Below the pieces are notes generated by a model, which saw nothing but the letters and a program-made list of their open reading frames with translations, did no database searches and had not been told where the DNA came from. From Thermoleophilaceae bacterium (GTDB lineage: Bacteria > Actinomycetota > Thermoleophilia > Solirubrobacterales > Thermoleophilaceae), in the NCBI GenBank assembly GCA_013695885.1, contig JACCZP010000107.1, positions 1 to 9,854 of the forward strand: DNA of 9,854 bases. Direction: 5' to 3'. Positions within the stretch are counted from its first letter, which is position 1, and each line of letters opens with the position of its first letter. Below are positions 1 to 6,512 of the stretch, one piece after another. The translations under genes and the position numbers were made by a program.

Positions 1-217
1 CGGAGCGCATCGTTCAGACGTCGAGTGGGAGGGGATGCCGGGGCACGTCATCGCGGAGACGGTGCCGTTCGAGGATCTCGAGGACGGCCGCACCAAGGTG
101 ACCGGCACGTCGCTCTTCCACCCCACCGAGGAGCGCGACGGCATGCTCGCCTCGGGCAAGGAGGGCGGGCTGACCGAGACCCACGACCGCCTCGCCGAGC
201 TGCTCGCAAAGGGCTGA
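1..217 (+). pseudogene. 3' end of an SRPBCC/AHSA1-family protein, frame broken near base 20
   Basis: This is the C-terminal part of a START/SRPBCC-fold (AHSA1-like) protein; its 5' end lies outside the window. From base 23 to the TGA at 215-217 the protein reads EWEGMPGHVIAETVPFEDLE and continues to a C-terminal helix ending ETHDRLAELLAKG. This is the usual last strand plus long helix that closes the hydrophobic cavity of the family. The six residues expected just before it, ERIVQT, are found in a different frame at bases 3-20. Restoring one T between bases 20 and 21 (TTC in place of TC) would give a continuous ERIVQTFEWEGMPGHV. The gene is therefore either frameshifted or carries a sequence error. 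Substrate or ligand cannot be told from this fragment. It converges on the CaCA antiporter gene with a 24-bp gap. Confidence 0.75.
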
Positions 218-241
218 TCGCCACGGACGGCGGCGCGGCCC

Positions 242-1333
242 TCAAGGCGGGGGCGCCGGCGCCCCCGGCACCGGTGCCGGACCCCCGCCCGGAGGCGGCG
301 GCGCGGGTGCCCCGGGGGGTGGTGCCCCCGGCGGCGGCGCCTGCCCCGACGGCTGGAAGACGATGAACGCCAGGAAGCCGGCCAGCAGCACGCTCCAGGC
401 GAGGATGTAGGGCAGGCCGAACCGCGAGCGCCATAGGGCGACGATCGCGACCAGCCCGCCCGCCACGCCGGCGAATCCGGCCACCAGCGCGGCCGGCTCG
501 AGCGCCCACTCGGTGAACGCGAGGCCGATGGCCACCGGGATCGCGGACTGAAAGACCATCGCGCCGGTTACGTTGCCAAGGGCCAGGGAGTCCTTGTTGT
601 CGCGCATCCAGAGGATGGAGTTGGCCTTCTCGGGGAGCTCCGTGGCGAGAGGAGCGAGGAGCAGGGAGAGGATCAGCGGACCGACCCCCAGTGCCTCGGC
701 GATCACCGTCACCTCCCCCACGAAGAGCTCCGCGCCGCCGATGATCAGCCCCAGTCCGACGAGGTTCTGGGCCACCACCCGCCAGGTCGCCGGGTCCTCC
801 GAGCTCCGCTGGAAGTAGAGCGGGGCTAGCTCCTCGCCCCCCGCACCCCCGCCCTTCTGGATCGTGCGCAGCGTGTAGACCACGTACGCCACGATGAGCA
901 CTCCGGCCAAGACGTAGCGCACGACGCTCGGCACTCCCAGGCCGACGCCGATCCCGACCGCGAAGAGGACCACGAAGAACAGGAGGTCGCGGCGGGTGGC
1001 GCGCCGGTCGGGATAGACCTCCTTGCCGTGCTCACGCCGGCGCTGGTAGACGAGCGCCGAGCCGCCGATCAGGATCATGGCGAGCGTGGCGAGCAGGAAC
1101 GGCGCTCCGATGATCGAGCCGATGGCCACGGACTCCGCCCCTTCGGACCCGCCGACCAGGGCGACGATGGGGATCATGGACTCCGGCAGCGCCGTGCCCA
1201 CCGCAGCCAGGAGGCTGCCCACCGCGCTCTGGCCGAGGTTCAGCTTCTGCCCGAGCCACTCGACGGCGTTGGTGAACAGGAACGCCCCGGCGAGGATGAG
1301 CGCGAAGGAGATCGCGAGCAGGACGTAGGTCAT
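242..1333 (-). CDS. CaCA-superfamily Na+/Ca2+ antiporter-like membrane protein with proline-rich tail
   Basis: This predicted 363-aa cation/Ca2+ exchanger has about ten hydrophobic segments in two inverted halves. Alpha-1 repeat: residues 40-80, with GTALPES (46-52) and IGSIIGAP. Alpha-2 repeat: residues 222-270, with ATELPEK (230-236) and LGNVTGAMVFQSAIP. The acidic residues E51 and E235 occupy the ion-binding positions of the family. A cytoplasmic-type loop (about 97-116) is rich in Arg and Lys. The start is the ATG at 1331-1333, because the N-terminus MTYVLLAISFALILAGAF begins the first membrane helix there. It forms an ATGA overlap with the BCCT stop, so translation is probably coupled. 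The frame stays open upstream, but that part is antisense-like shadow. The last 35 residues (329-363) are almost only Pro, Gly and Ala. The ion specificity is inferred from the family, not shown. Confidence 0.85.
   Translation of the reverse strand: MTYVLLAISFALILAGAFLFTNAVEWLGQKLNLGQSAVGSLLAAVGTALPESMIPIVALVGGSEGAESVAIGSIIGAPFLLATLAMILIGGSALVYQRRREHGKEVYPDRRATRRDLLFFVVLFAVGIGVGLGVPSVVRYVLAGVLIVAYVVYTLRTIQKGGGAGGEELAPLYFQRSSEDPATWRVVAQNLVGLGLIIGGAELFVGEVTVIAEALGVGPLILSLLLAPLATELPEKANSILWMRDNKDSLALGNVTGAMVFQSAIPVAIGLAFTEWALEPAALVAGFAGVAGGLVAIVALWRSRFGLPYILAWSVLLAGFLAFIVFQPSGQAPPPGAPPPGAPAPPPPGGGPAPVPGAPAPPP
249..278. repeat. Two abutting perfect palindromes in the 3' end of the CaCA gene
   Basis: Bases 249-266 read GGGGGCGCCGGCGCCCCC, a perfect 18-bp palindrome that can fold as a 7-bp stem with a CCGG loop. 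It is followed directly by the perfect 12-bp palindrome GGCACCGGTGCC (267-278). They sit 32 bp past the stop of the plus-strand SRPBCC gene, inside the coding tail of the convergent antiporter gene. They could act as a terminator for the plus-strand message. There is no T run, so this role is inference. Confidence 0.45.
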
Positions 1334-2906
1334 CCCGGGTCGCTCGCGGCCGCCCCGGTCCCGGGGAACTCCGTGCGAGCCGTGGGATCGCTGGGGTTCT
1401 CCTCGGGCACCTCGTCGCGCAGGCCGCGCAGCAACGACCAGCACATGGCCAGCAGTATGAACGTGAACGGCAGCGCAGCGAGCAGGGACGCCTGCTGCAG
1501 CCCGTCGATGCCACTGTCGCCCGAGAGCAGGAGGACTCCGGTGACCACGGCCATGAACACCCCCCAGACCAGCTTGACGGGCGTCGCGGGGTCGAGCACG
1601 CCGCCGGCCGACATCCGTCCTAGCACGATGCAGGCCGCGTCGGCGCCGGCCGCGAAGAAGATGAGCACGAGTGCGACGACCACCACGGCGAGCGCCGTCG
1701 CGCCCGGGAACTCGGCGGGGAAGGCGAAGGTGGCCAGCGTCTCGTCCTCCCGGGCCAGCGAGGAGAGCGACCCCGCGGTGCGCCGGTCGAGGTCGATGGC
1801 CGCCGCGCCGAAGACGGCGAACCACACGAACGCCACGAGGCTCGGCACAACCAGCACGGCGACGATGAACTCACGGATCGTCCGGCCCCGGGAGATGCGC
1901 GCGATGAACATCCCGACGAACGGCGACCATCCGATCCACGTGGCCCAGTAGAAGAGCGTCCACTCTCCGGCCCACGACTCACCCTGCTGGAAGGCGTTGA
2001 GCCGGAAGCTCATGGGCACGAGGTCGGCCAGGTAGCTCCCCGTGCCCTGGGTGAGCGCGTTCAGCTGGAGCACGGTCGGCCCGGCCACCAGGAAGTACGC
2101 GACGAGCGCGGCCGCGACGACGACGCTCGCATTCGAGAGCCACTTCACCCCCCGTTCGATCCCGGTGGCCGCCGACAGGAGGTACGCCACCGCGGTGACC
2201 GCGAGGATGGCGACGATGGTCAGCGTGCCCCGGGAACGCGTTGAAGACCTCGGACAGCCCGGAGGCGATCTGGAGCGTGCCGAGCCCCAGCGAGACCGCG
2301 ACCCCGAAGAGCGTCGCGATGATGGCCAGCACGTCGATCGCCTGTCCGAGCGGCCCCGTCCACCCGATCCCCGAGCAGGGGTCGGAAGACCGCGGAGACC
2401 AGGCCGGGCTCGTCCCTGCGGAAGTTGAAGTAGGCGATGGCCAGGGCGATCACCGCGTACACGGCCCAGGGGTGGAGGGCCCAGTGGAAGAACGTGTAAC
2501 GCATCGCGAGGTCGGCCGCCGGGACCGACCCGGGCGCGGCCAGGCCGTACGGCGGCGCCGAGAAGTGCGAGAGGGGCTCCGACACCGCCCAGAACACGAG
2601 TCCGATGCCCATGCCGGCCTGGAAGAGCATCGCGAACCAGGACAAGCGGCCGAGCTCCGGCAGGTCGTCTGGCTTGCCGAGCTTGATCTTCCCGTAGCGG
2701 CTGAACGCCAGCCCGATCACGAACACGAGGAAGGCCGTGGTGGCGACGAGGTACAGCCAGCCGAAGTCGACGATCACGACGTCACGCGCCGCGCCGGTCA
2801 CCCTCGTGAAGGTCTCCGTGGACAGCACGCCCCACAGCACGAAGGCGAGCGTGAGGGTGGCCGAGATCCAGAAGACCGGCGTGAGCTGGGAGCGGACCGT
2901 GGACAC
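1330..2906 (-). pseudogene. BCCT-family (betaine/choline/carnitine) transporter, two frameshifts
   Basis: This is a secondary transporter of quaternary-ammonium osmolytes. Three reading frames in series together give one complete protein of about 524 aa, the normal BCCT length. Segment 1 (2906 to about 2357) carries GMGIGLVFWAVSEPLSHF (residues 98-115), the glycine-rich TM3 motif of Na+-coupled BCCTs, and HWALHPWAVY. Segment 2 (about 2357-2231) reads [20 protein letters not shown]. Segment 3 (about 2228-1330) carries WIGWSPFVGMFIARISRGRT, the family signature. Each break is fixed by deleting one C from a CCCC run (2354-2357 and 2228-2231). The start is GTG at 2904-2906, with AGGGGA (2916-2911) as ribosome-binding site. 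The TGA lies in the ATGA overlap with the antiporter gene. It is either a recent pseudogene or intact with consensus errors. The exact substrate is unknown. Confidence 0.85.
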
Positions 2907-2926
2907 GACGTCCCCTGTCTACCCGA

Positions 2927-3508
2927 TCAGCGGCCGGACGCCTTCACGAGCGACCCGAGCCGCTCGAGCAGCAGGCACAGGATCCGGGCCGTCGCGCCCC
3001 AGATCAGCTCTTCGCCGACCGTGTAGGTGTGGGTCCGGAAGGGGACCCCCTTGCGCAGCAGCCGCTTCATCTCGTGGCCGGCCACGAGCGCCGGAAGCGA
3101 GTACTCGAGCACGACGTCGACCTCGGTGGGCTGAAGGGTCCACGCCTGGCCGGGGGCGATCAGCCCCACAAAGGGGTGCACGCGGTAGGAGGTGACGAAC
3201 GTGCCGATGGGCGGGAGCGCGCCCACGAGCTCCACGTCCGCGCGGGCCAGGCCGATCTCCTCCTCGCTCTCGCGCAGCGCGGTGAACACGAGGTCGGGAT
3301 CCCCGTCGTCGTGGCGCCCGCCCGGGAAGGAGATCTCACCTGCGTGCTGCTCGAGGTCCTCGCGGCGCTTGGTGAAGACGGCGTGGAGTGCCCCGTCCTC
3401 TTCGTAGAGGGGCACGAGCACCGCGGCGGGGGTGCGTCCGGGCGCGTCCATGGCCGCCGACTCCTCGGGGGTCAGCAGGAGCCGGCGGAGCTCGCCCGAG
3501 GTGGCCAC
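2927..3508 (-). CDS. NUDIX hydrolase, CoA pyrophosphatase (NudL/YeaB-like)
   Basis: This 193-aa enzyme is predicted to cleave CoA or acyl-CoA to 4'-phosphopantetheine and 3',5'-ADP in the cytoplasm. The Nudix box runs from G63-G64 to G86, with RESEEEIGL at 79-87; E80, E83 and E84 are the metal-binding acids. The spacing of 15 residues from the glycine to R79 is that of the CoA subfamily, not of the standard box. Just before it stands the subfamily segment TKRREDLEQHAGEISFPGG (46-64). Its length matches E. coli NudL (about 190 aa). The start chosen is GTG at 3506-3508, with no usable Shine-Dalgarno and a -10-like GATAAT 6 nt upstream, implying a leaderless message. An alternative start is the ATG at residue 20, which has GAGGAG 9 nt upstream. 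It heads the operon with the BCCT gene, 20 bp downstream. Confidence 0.88.
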   Translation of the reverse strand: MATSGELRRLLLTPEESAAMDAPGRTPAAVLVPLYEEDGALHAVFTKRREDLEQHAGEISFPGGRHDDGDPDLVFTALRESEEEIGLARADVELVGALPPIGTFVTSYRVHPFVGLIAPGQAWTLQPTEVDVVLEYSLPALVAGHEMKRLLRKGVPFRTHTYTVGEELIWGATARILCLLLERLGSLVKASGR

Positions 3509-3525
3509 CCACCTATTATCGAGCC
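3509..3525. promoter_or_regulatory. Shared divergent promoter for two leaderless genes
   Basis: Only 17 bp separate the GTG of the NUDIX gene (minus) from the GTG of pncA (plus). On the plus strand TATTAT (3514-3519) stands 6 nt before pncA. On the minus strand GATAAT (3520-3515) stands 6 nt before the NUDIX gene. Both match five of six TATAAT positions and overlap almost completely. This spacing puts the transcription start on or next to each start codon. No clear -35 hexamer is seen at 16-18 bp for either direction; those regions lie inside the two coding sequences. Confidence 0.55.
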
Positions 3526-4074
3526 GTGGCGGGCGCTCTGATCGTGGTCGACCTCCAGAACGACTTCACCCCGGGCGAGCCCGGGGGTGCGCTCGCGGTC
3601 CCCGACGGGCACGCGATCGTCTCGCGGGTCAACGAGCTGGCGCGCTCGGAGCGCTTCGAGCTCGTGGTGGCCACCCGCGACTGGCACCCGCCCGACCACT
3701 CCCAGTTCGACGAGCAGGGCGGCTCGTGGCCGGTGCACTGCGTTCAGGCGACCGAGGGCGCCGAGCTCCATCCCGACCTGGACCGCCACGTGATCGACGT
3801 GATCCTCGACAAGGGACAGCACTCGGGCTCCGACGGCTACTCGGCCTTCGAGGACACGAGCCTCGCGGAGACGCTGCGCGCCCGCGGGGTCAACTCGGTG
3901 ACGGTGGTCGGCCTGGCCACCGACGTCTGCGTGCTGAACACCGGCCGCGACGCGCTCCGCGAGGGCTTTCACGTGACCGTCGACCGCGAGGGCACCCGCG
4001 GCATCGACCTCGAGGCCGGCGACTCCGAGCGCGCGCTCCAGGAGCTGCGCGGCCTCGGAGCGACGATCACTTGA
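3526..4074 (+). CDS. pncA: Nicotinamidase (isochorismatase-like hydrolase)
   Basis: This 182-aa enzyme hydrolyses nicotinamide to nicotinate and ammonia, feeding the NAD+ salvage (Preiss-Handler) route. The catalytic triad is visible: D9 in LIVVDLQNDF, K96 in LDKGQHSGSDGYSAF and C135 in GLATDVCVLNT. Metal ligands are D52, H54 and H58 (TRDWHPPDH) and H71 (WPVHCVQ). The YSAF segment and the length are typical of PncA. The start is GTG at 3526-3528, giving the normal N-terminus MAGALIVVD. There is no Shine-Dalgarno but a -10 6 nt upstream, so it is probably leaderless. It is divergent from the CoA-degrading NUDIX gene, and both products handle nucleotide cofactors. The 3' end overlaps the convergent OsmC gene by 8 bp. 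Confidence 0.93.
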   Translation: MAGALIVVDLQNDFTPGEPGGALAVPDGHAIVSRVNELARSERFELVVATRDWHPPDHSQFDEQGGSWPVHCVQATEGAELHPDLDRHVIDVILDKGQHSGSDGYSAFEDTSLAETLRARGVNSVTVVGLATDVCVLNTGRDALREGFHVTVDREGTRGIDLEAGDSERALQELRGLGATIT

Positions 4075-4462
4075 TCGAGACGCTCTCCTCGAACATGACC
4101 TCGCCCTCGAGTGTGCGATGGATCGGGCACCGCGCGCCGATCTGCATGAGCTTGAGGCGCTGGTCCTCGCTGAGGTTGCCGGGAAGGCGGACGTCGATCG
4201 AGAAGCGGCTGAACGAGCCGCGCTGCGCGGGCTCGTAGTCCACGTCGACCTCCACGCGCCCGATGTCCCACCCCTTGCGCTCGGCGTACATCTCCATGGT
4301 GATCGCCGTGCACGAGGCGAGGCTCGCAGCCAGGAGCTCCTGAGGGCTCGGCCCCGTGTCCGAGCCCCCGAGCGCGGCGAGCTCGTCGCAGGTCAGGCGG
4401 TGGCCGCGGACGCTGACGCGATGCTCGAAGGACTCGTCGGCCCGACGTGCGGTGGCCTTCAT
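4067..4462 (-). CDS. OsmC/Ohr-family protein (thiol peroxidase-like)
   Basis: This 131-aa protein of the OsmC fold is likely to be a thiol-dependent reductase of organic or fatty-acid hydroperoxides, acting as a dimer in the cytoplasm. The two redox cysteines of the family are present: C51 in LLAASLASCTAITMEMYAE and C112 in IGARCPIHRTLEGEV. The conserved PSPQELL precedes the first one. The start is ATG at 4460-4462, since MKATARRADESFEHRV begins the first strand. A purine-rich GGGGGAAGGGA lies just upstream and the start overlaps the adenosyltransferase stop as ATGA. The frame is open further upstream, but that stretch codes for the adenosyltransferase in another frame. The physiological peroxide is unknown. 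Confidence 0.88.
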   Translation of the reverse strand: MKATARRADESFEHRVSVRGHRLTCDELAALGGSDTGPSPQELLAASLASCTAITMEMYAERKGWDIGRVEVDVDYEPAQRGSFSRFSIDVRLPGNLSEDQRLKLMQIGARCPIHRTLEGEVMFEESVSIK

Positions 4463-5016
4463 CCGTCCCTTCCCCCGAACAGCTCCGGCTCCGGCTCGTC
4501 GGCGTAGCGAGCCATCGCGAAGAGAAGGTCGGATGCGCGATTGACGTACCACAGGACAGTGTCGTCGGCCAGGTCGCCCGCGGCCTTGAGATCGACAACC
4601 CGCCGCTCGGCGCGTCGCAGCGCCGTCCGGGCCACGTCGAGCCGCGCAGAGAGCTCGCTGCCACCCGGGATCACGAACTTCGGAGGGAGGTCGACCCGGT
4701 CCATGTAGCGGTCGATCTCATCCTCGAGGCGATCGACCATCTCGGAGGTGACCTTCGAGACCCCGTCCTCGAGCCGCCCCGCGGCCTCGGGTGCGGTGGC
4801 CAGCTCGGCGCCGGCGGTGAACAGGTCGGTCTGGAGCCGGAGGATGTCGGCGTGCAGCTCGGGGTCCGCGCCCGCCGCGGCGCGGCAGAGTCCGAGCGCG
4901 GCCCCGGCCTCGTCCACGGCCCCGTAGGCCTCGGGACGGAGATGGGTCTTCGACACCCGGCCTCCGTACCAGAGGCCGGTGGACCCGTCGTCGCCCTTGC
5001 GGGTGTAGATCTTCAT
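4459..5016 (-). CDS. PduO-type ATP:cob(I)alamin adenosyltransferase
   Basis: This 185-aa enzyme transfers adenosyl from ATP to cob(I)alamin to make adenosylcobalamin, the cofactor of enzymes such as methylmalonyl-CoA mutase. The N-terminal ATP loop is TRKGDDGSTGL (residues 5-15). AYGAVDEAGAALGL spans 30-43 and KFVIPGGSELSARLD spans 113-127. The conserved RTALRRAERRV (130-140) and NRASDLLFAMARY (159-171) complete the trimeric five-helix bundle signature. Length is normal. The ATG at 5014-5016 has no Shine-Dalgarno; TACCAT 12 nt upstream could be a -10 giving a very short leader. Its stop is coupled by ATGA to the OsmC gene. No corrinoid synthesis genes or mutase are in the window, so a role in salvage is inference. 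Confidence 0.92.
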   Translation of the reverse strand: MKIYTRKGDDGSTGLWYGGRVSKTHLRPEAYGAVDEAGAALGLCRAAAGADPELHADILRLQTDLFTAGAELATAPEAAGRLEDGVSKVTSEMVDRLEDEIDRYMDRVDLPPKFVIPGGSELSARLDVARTALRRAERRVVDLKAAGDLADDTVLWYVNRASDLLFAMARYADEPEPELFGGRDG

Positions 5017-5062
5017 CGGCGGGCGGGGATGGTACCGGCGGAGCGGGCGGGTCCGTCCCGGT

Positions 5063-5084
5063 GGCCGGGCCGCGTCGCCCGGCC
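5063..5084 (-). terminator. GC hairpin between the DUF1015 and adenosyltransferase genes
   Basis: GGCCGGGC (5063-5070) pairs perfectly with GCCCGGCC (5077-5084) around a 6-nt loop, CGCGTC. It lies in the 103-bp gap between two minus-strand genes, 36 bp past the DUF1015 stop. There is no U tract, so it could be a weak terminator, an mRNA-processing boundary or only a consequence of high GC. Confidence 0.35.
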
Positions 5085-5119
5085 CGCCGGCCGCGTCGTG
5101 CCCCCGGCCGGAGTCCGCG

Positions 5120-6379
5120 TCACTGCAACGGGTTGAAGACCAGTCCGGTCGGGACCTTCGGGAAGAAGTAGGTGCTCTTGGGCGGCATGGACTCCCCCTC
5201 GCGCGCGATCTCCTGCACGAGGTCGACCGGGGTCGAGCGCATGAAGAAGGCGGCCTGCGCGCGGCCGTCGGCCACGGCGTCCCGGGCGTCGTTCGTGTCC
5301 TTGGAGTAGGCGATTCCCCTCAGGTGGGAGATGTCGTCCTCGCTCATCCCGAGCGCACCGCGAAGCACGAGCGCCTCCAGCACCGCGGTGTCGAGGTGCC
5401 TGTACGCGGTCGAATGGTCGGGGAGGGCGGCGTCCACCGCCGCGTCGTCCCGAAGGGTGAGCCGCAGCGGGCGGCCGTCGAAGGAGTCGAGATAGCCGAT
5501 CGCGATCCCCGGCGCGGCGGGCGGCGGCTCGAGCTGCTCGTGGGAGACCTCCTCGACCTCGAACAGCCGCTCGAGGGCCTCGCCCAGAGCGAGGCGGCGG
5601 CTCTCGTCGAGGCCCGAGACCAGGCGATGGGTGGGGAAGACCGCGAGGCCCGGATCGGAGAGCGCGCACAGGAAGGTGAGCACGTAACGGTGCTCCCCAT
5701 CGCCCCCCACCTCGTCGCCGTAGAGGCGCGCGGTCTCGTAGCGGTGGTGACCGTCGGCGATCAGCAACTCGGCGTCGGCGAGGACATCGCTCACCAGCTC
5801 GTGCACCCGCGGGTCCTCCACCCGCCAGAGCCGGTGCTCGGTGCCGTCGTCGTCGCTCAGTCCGCCGAACGGCTCGCCCGTGGTGGAGGGCTCGATGGCC
5901 GACCACGCCGCCTCGAGCGGATCGGCGAACAGGCAGAAGATGGGGGAGAGGTTCGTCCGGGTGGCGCGGGTGAGCGCCAGGCGATCCTCCTTCGGGCCCG
6001 GATGCGTGCGCTCGTGCGGGCGGATGCGCCCCGGTCCGTACTCCTCTATTCGCACCCGGGCGAAGAAGCCGCGGCGGGTGCGTCGCTCCCCGTCGGGGCC
6101 CACGAACTCCTGGGTCAGCGCCCAGAGCGCGGGCTCTCGATCCTGGACGACGATCCCCTGCTGGCGCCAGGCCTGCAAGGTGGTCTCGGCGTGGAGGTAG
6201 GGGTCGCCGCCGTCGGCGCGGGGAAGGTCGATCTCCACCACGTTGAACGGGCTGCGCGCGGCCAGATCGGCGCGGCGTGCGGGATCGATCACGTCGTAGG
6301 GGGGCGCGGCAACGACCCCGAGCGAGCCCACCGCACCGAGCTCGTAGCGCAGGGCGCGTAGCGGCAGTACCTCGGCCAT
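5120..6379 (-). CDS. DUF1015 family protein (COG4198-like), function unknown
   Basis: This 419-aa soluble protein is full length for the DUF1015 family. Recognisable family blocks are AAPPYDVI (24-31), FNVVEIDLP (45-53), GRIRPHERTHPGPKEDRL (117-134), LSPIFCLF (144-151), IADGHHRYETA (207-217) and the C-terminal MPPKSTYFFPKVPTGLVFNP. The DGHHR motif (209-213) recalls the DGHHR-type loop of the ParB/SerK nucleotide-binding superfamily, where it serves ATP-dependent phosphotransfer. That link is only inference here. No signal peptide or membrane segment is seen. The start is ATG at 6377-6379; a TAGGGT box 9 nt upstream may be a -10, or AGGGTG a weak Shine-Dalgarno. It is first in a same-strand series with the adenosyltransferase and OsmC genes, but the 103-bp gap leaves the operon uncertain. 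Confidence 0.85.
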   Translation of the reverse strand: MAEVLPLRALRYELGAVGSLGVVAAPPYDVIDPARRADLAARSPFNVVEIDLPRADGGDPYLHAETTLQAWRQQGIVVQDREPALWALTQEFVGPDGERRTRRGFFARVRIEEYGPGRIRPHERTHPGPKEDRLALTRATRTNLSPIFCLFADPLEAAWSAIEPSTTGEPFGGLSDDDGTEHRLWRVEDPRVHELVSDVLADAELLIADGHHRYETARLYGDEVGGDGEHRYVLTFLCALSDPGLAVFPTHRLVSGLDESRRLALGEALERLFEVEEVSHEQLEPPPAAPGIAIGYLDSFDGRPLRLTLRDDAAVDAALPDHSTAYRHLDTAVLEALVLRGALGMSEDDISHLRGIAYSKDTNDARDAVADGRAQAAFFMRSTPVDLVQEIAREGESMPPKSTYFFPKVPTGLVFNPLQ

Positions 6380-6457
6380 CCGCGCGGCACCCTAGAGCAT
6401 GCCCATGGGGCCTTGACCGGCTCGGAGCCCCGGGCGAAGCCGTCCCCCGAACGCACG

Positions 6458-6484
6458 AGGGCCGGGGCGCGAGGCCCCGGCCCT
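6458..6484 (-). terminator. Strong GC-rich hairpin after the CAP-domain gene
   Basis: AGGGCCGGGGC (6458-6468) pairs perfectly with GCCCCGGCCCT (6474-6484) across a 5-nt loop. The 11-bp stem begins 28 bp past the CAP gene's TAA, in the 133-bp gap before DUF1015. It lacks a T run, as is common for terminators in high-GC actinobacteria. An overlapping smaller hairpin (CCGGCC CT GGCCGG) shares its right arm. Confidence 0.65.
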
Positions 6485-6512
6485 GGCCGGCTCGATTGTG
6501 CTTGGTGACGCG

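Noticed and set aside
1334..1825. Open frame that would extend the antiporter N-terminus by 164 residues
   Set aside because: It lies over the well-conserved BCCT C-terminus in another frame, has Arg/Gly-rich shadow composition, and the real first membrane helix starts at the ATG 1331-1333.
5017..5119. Cobalamin riboswitch before the adenosyltransferase gene
   Set aside because: The gap is too short for the class and no B12-box-like sequence was found; only a simple hairpin is present.
5324..6361. 345-codon plus-strand frame opposite DUF1015
   Set aside because: It mirrors a strongly conserved minus-strand gene; long antisense frames are expected at this GC content, and it shows no recognisable motif.
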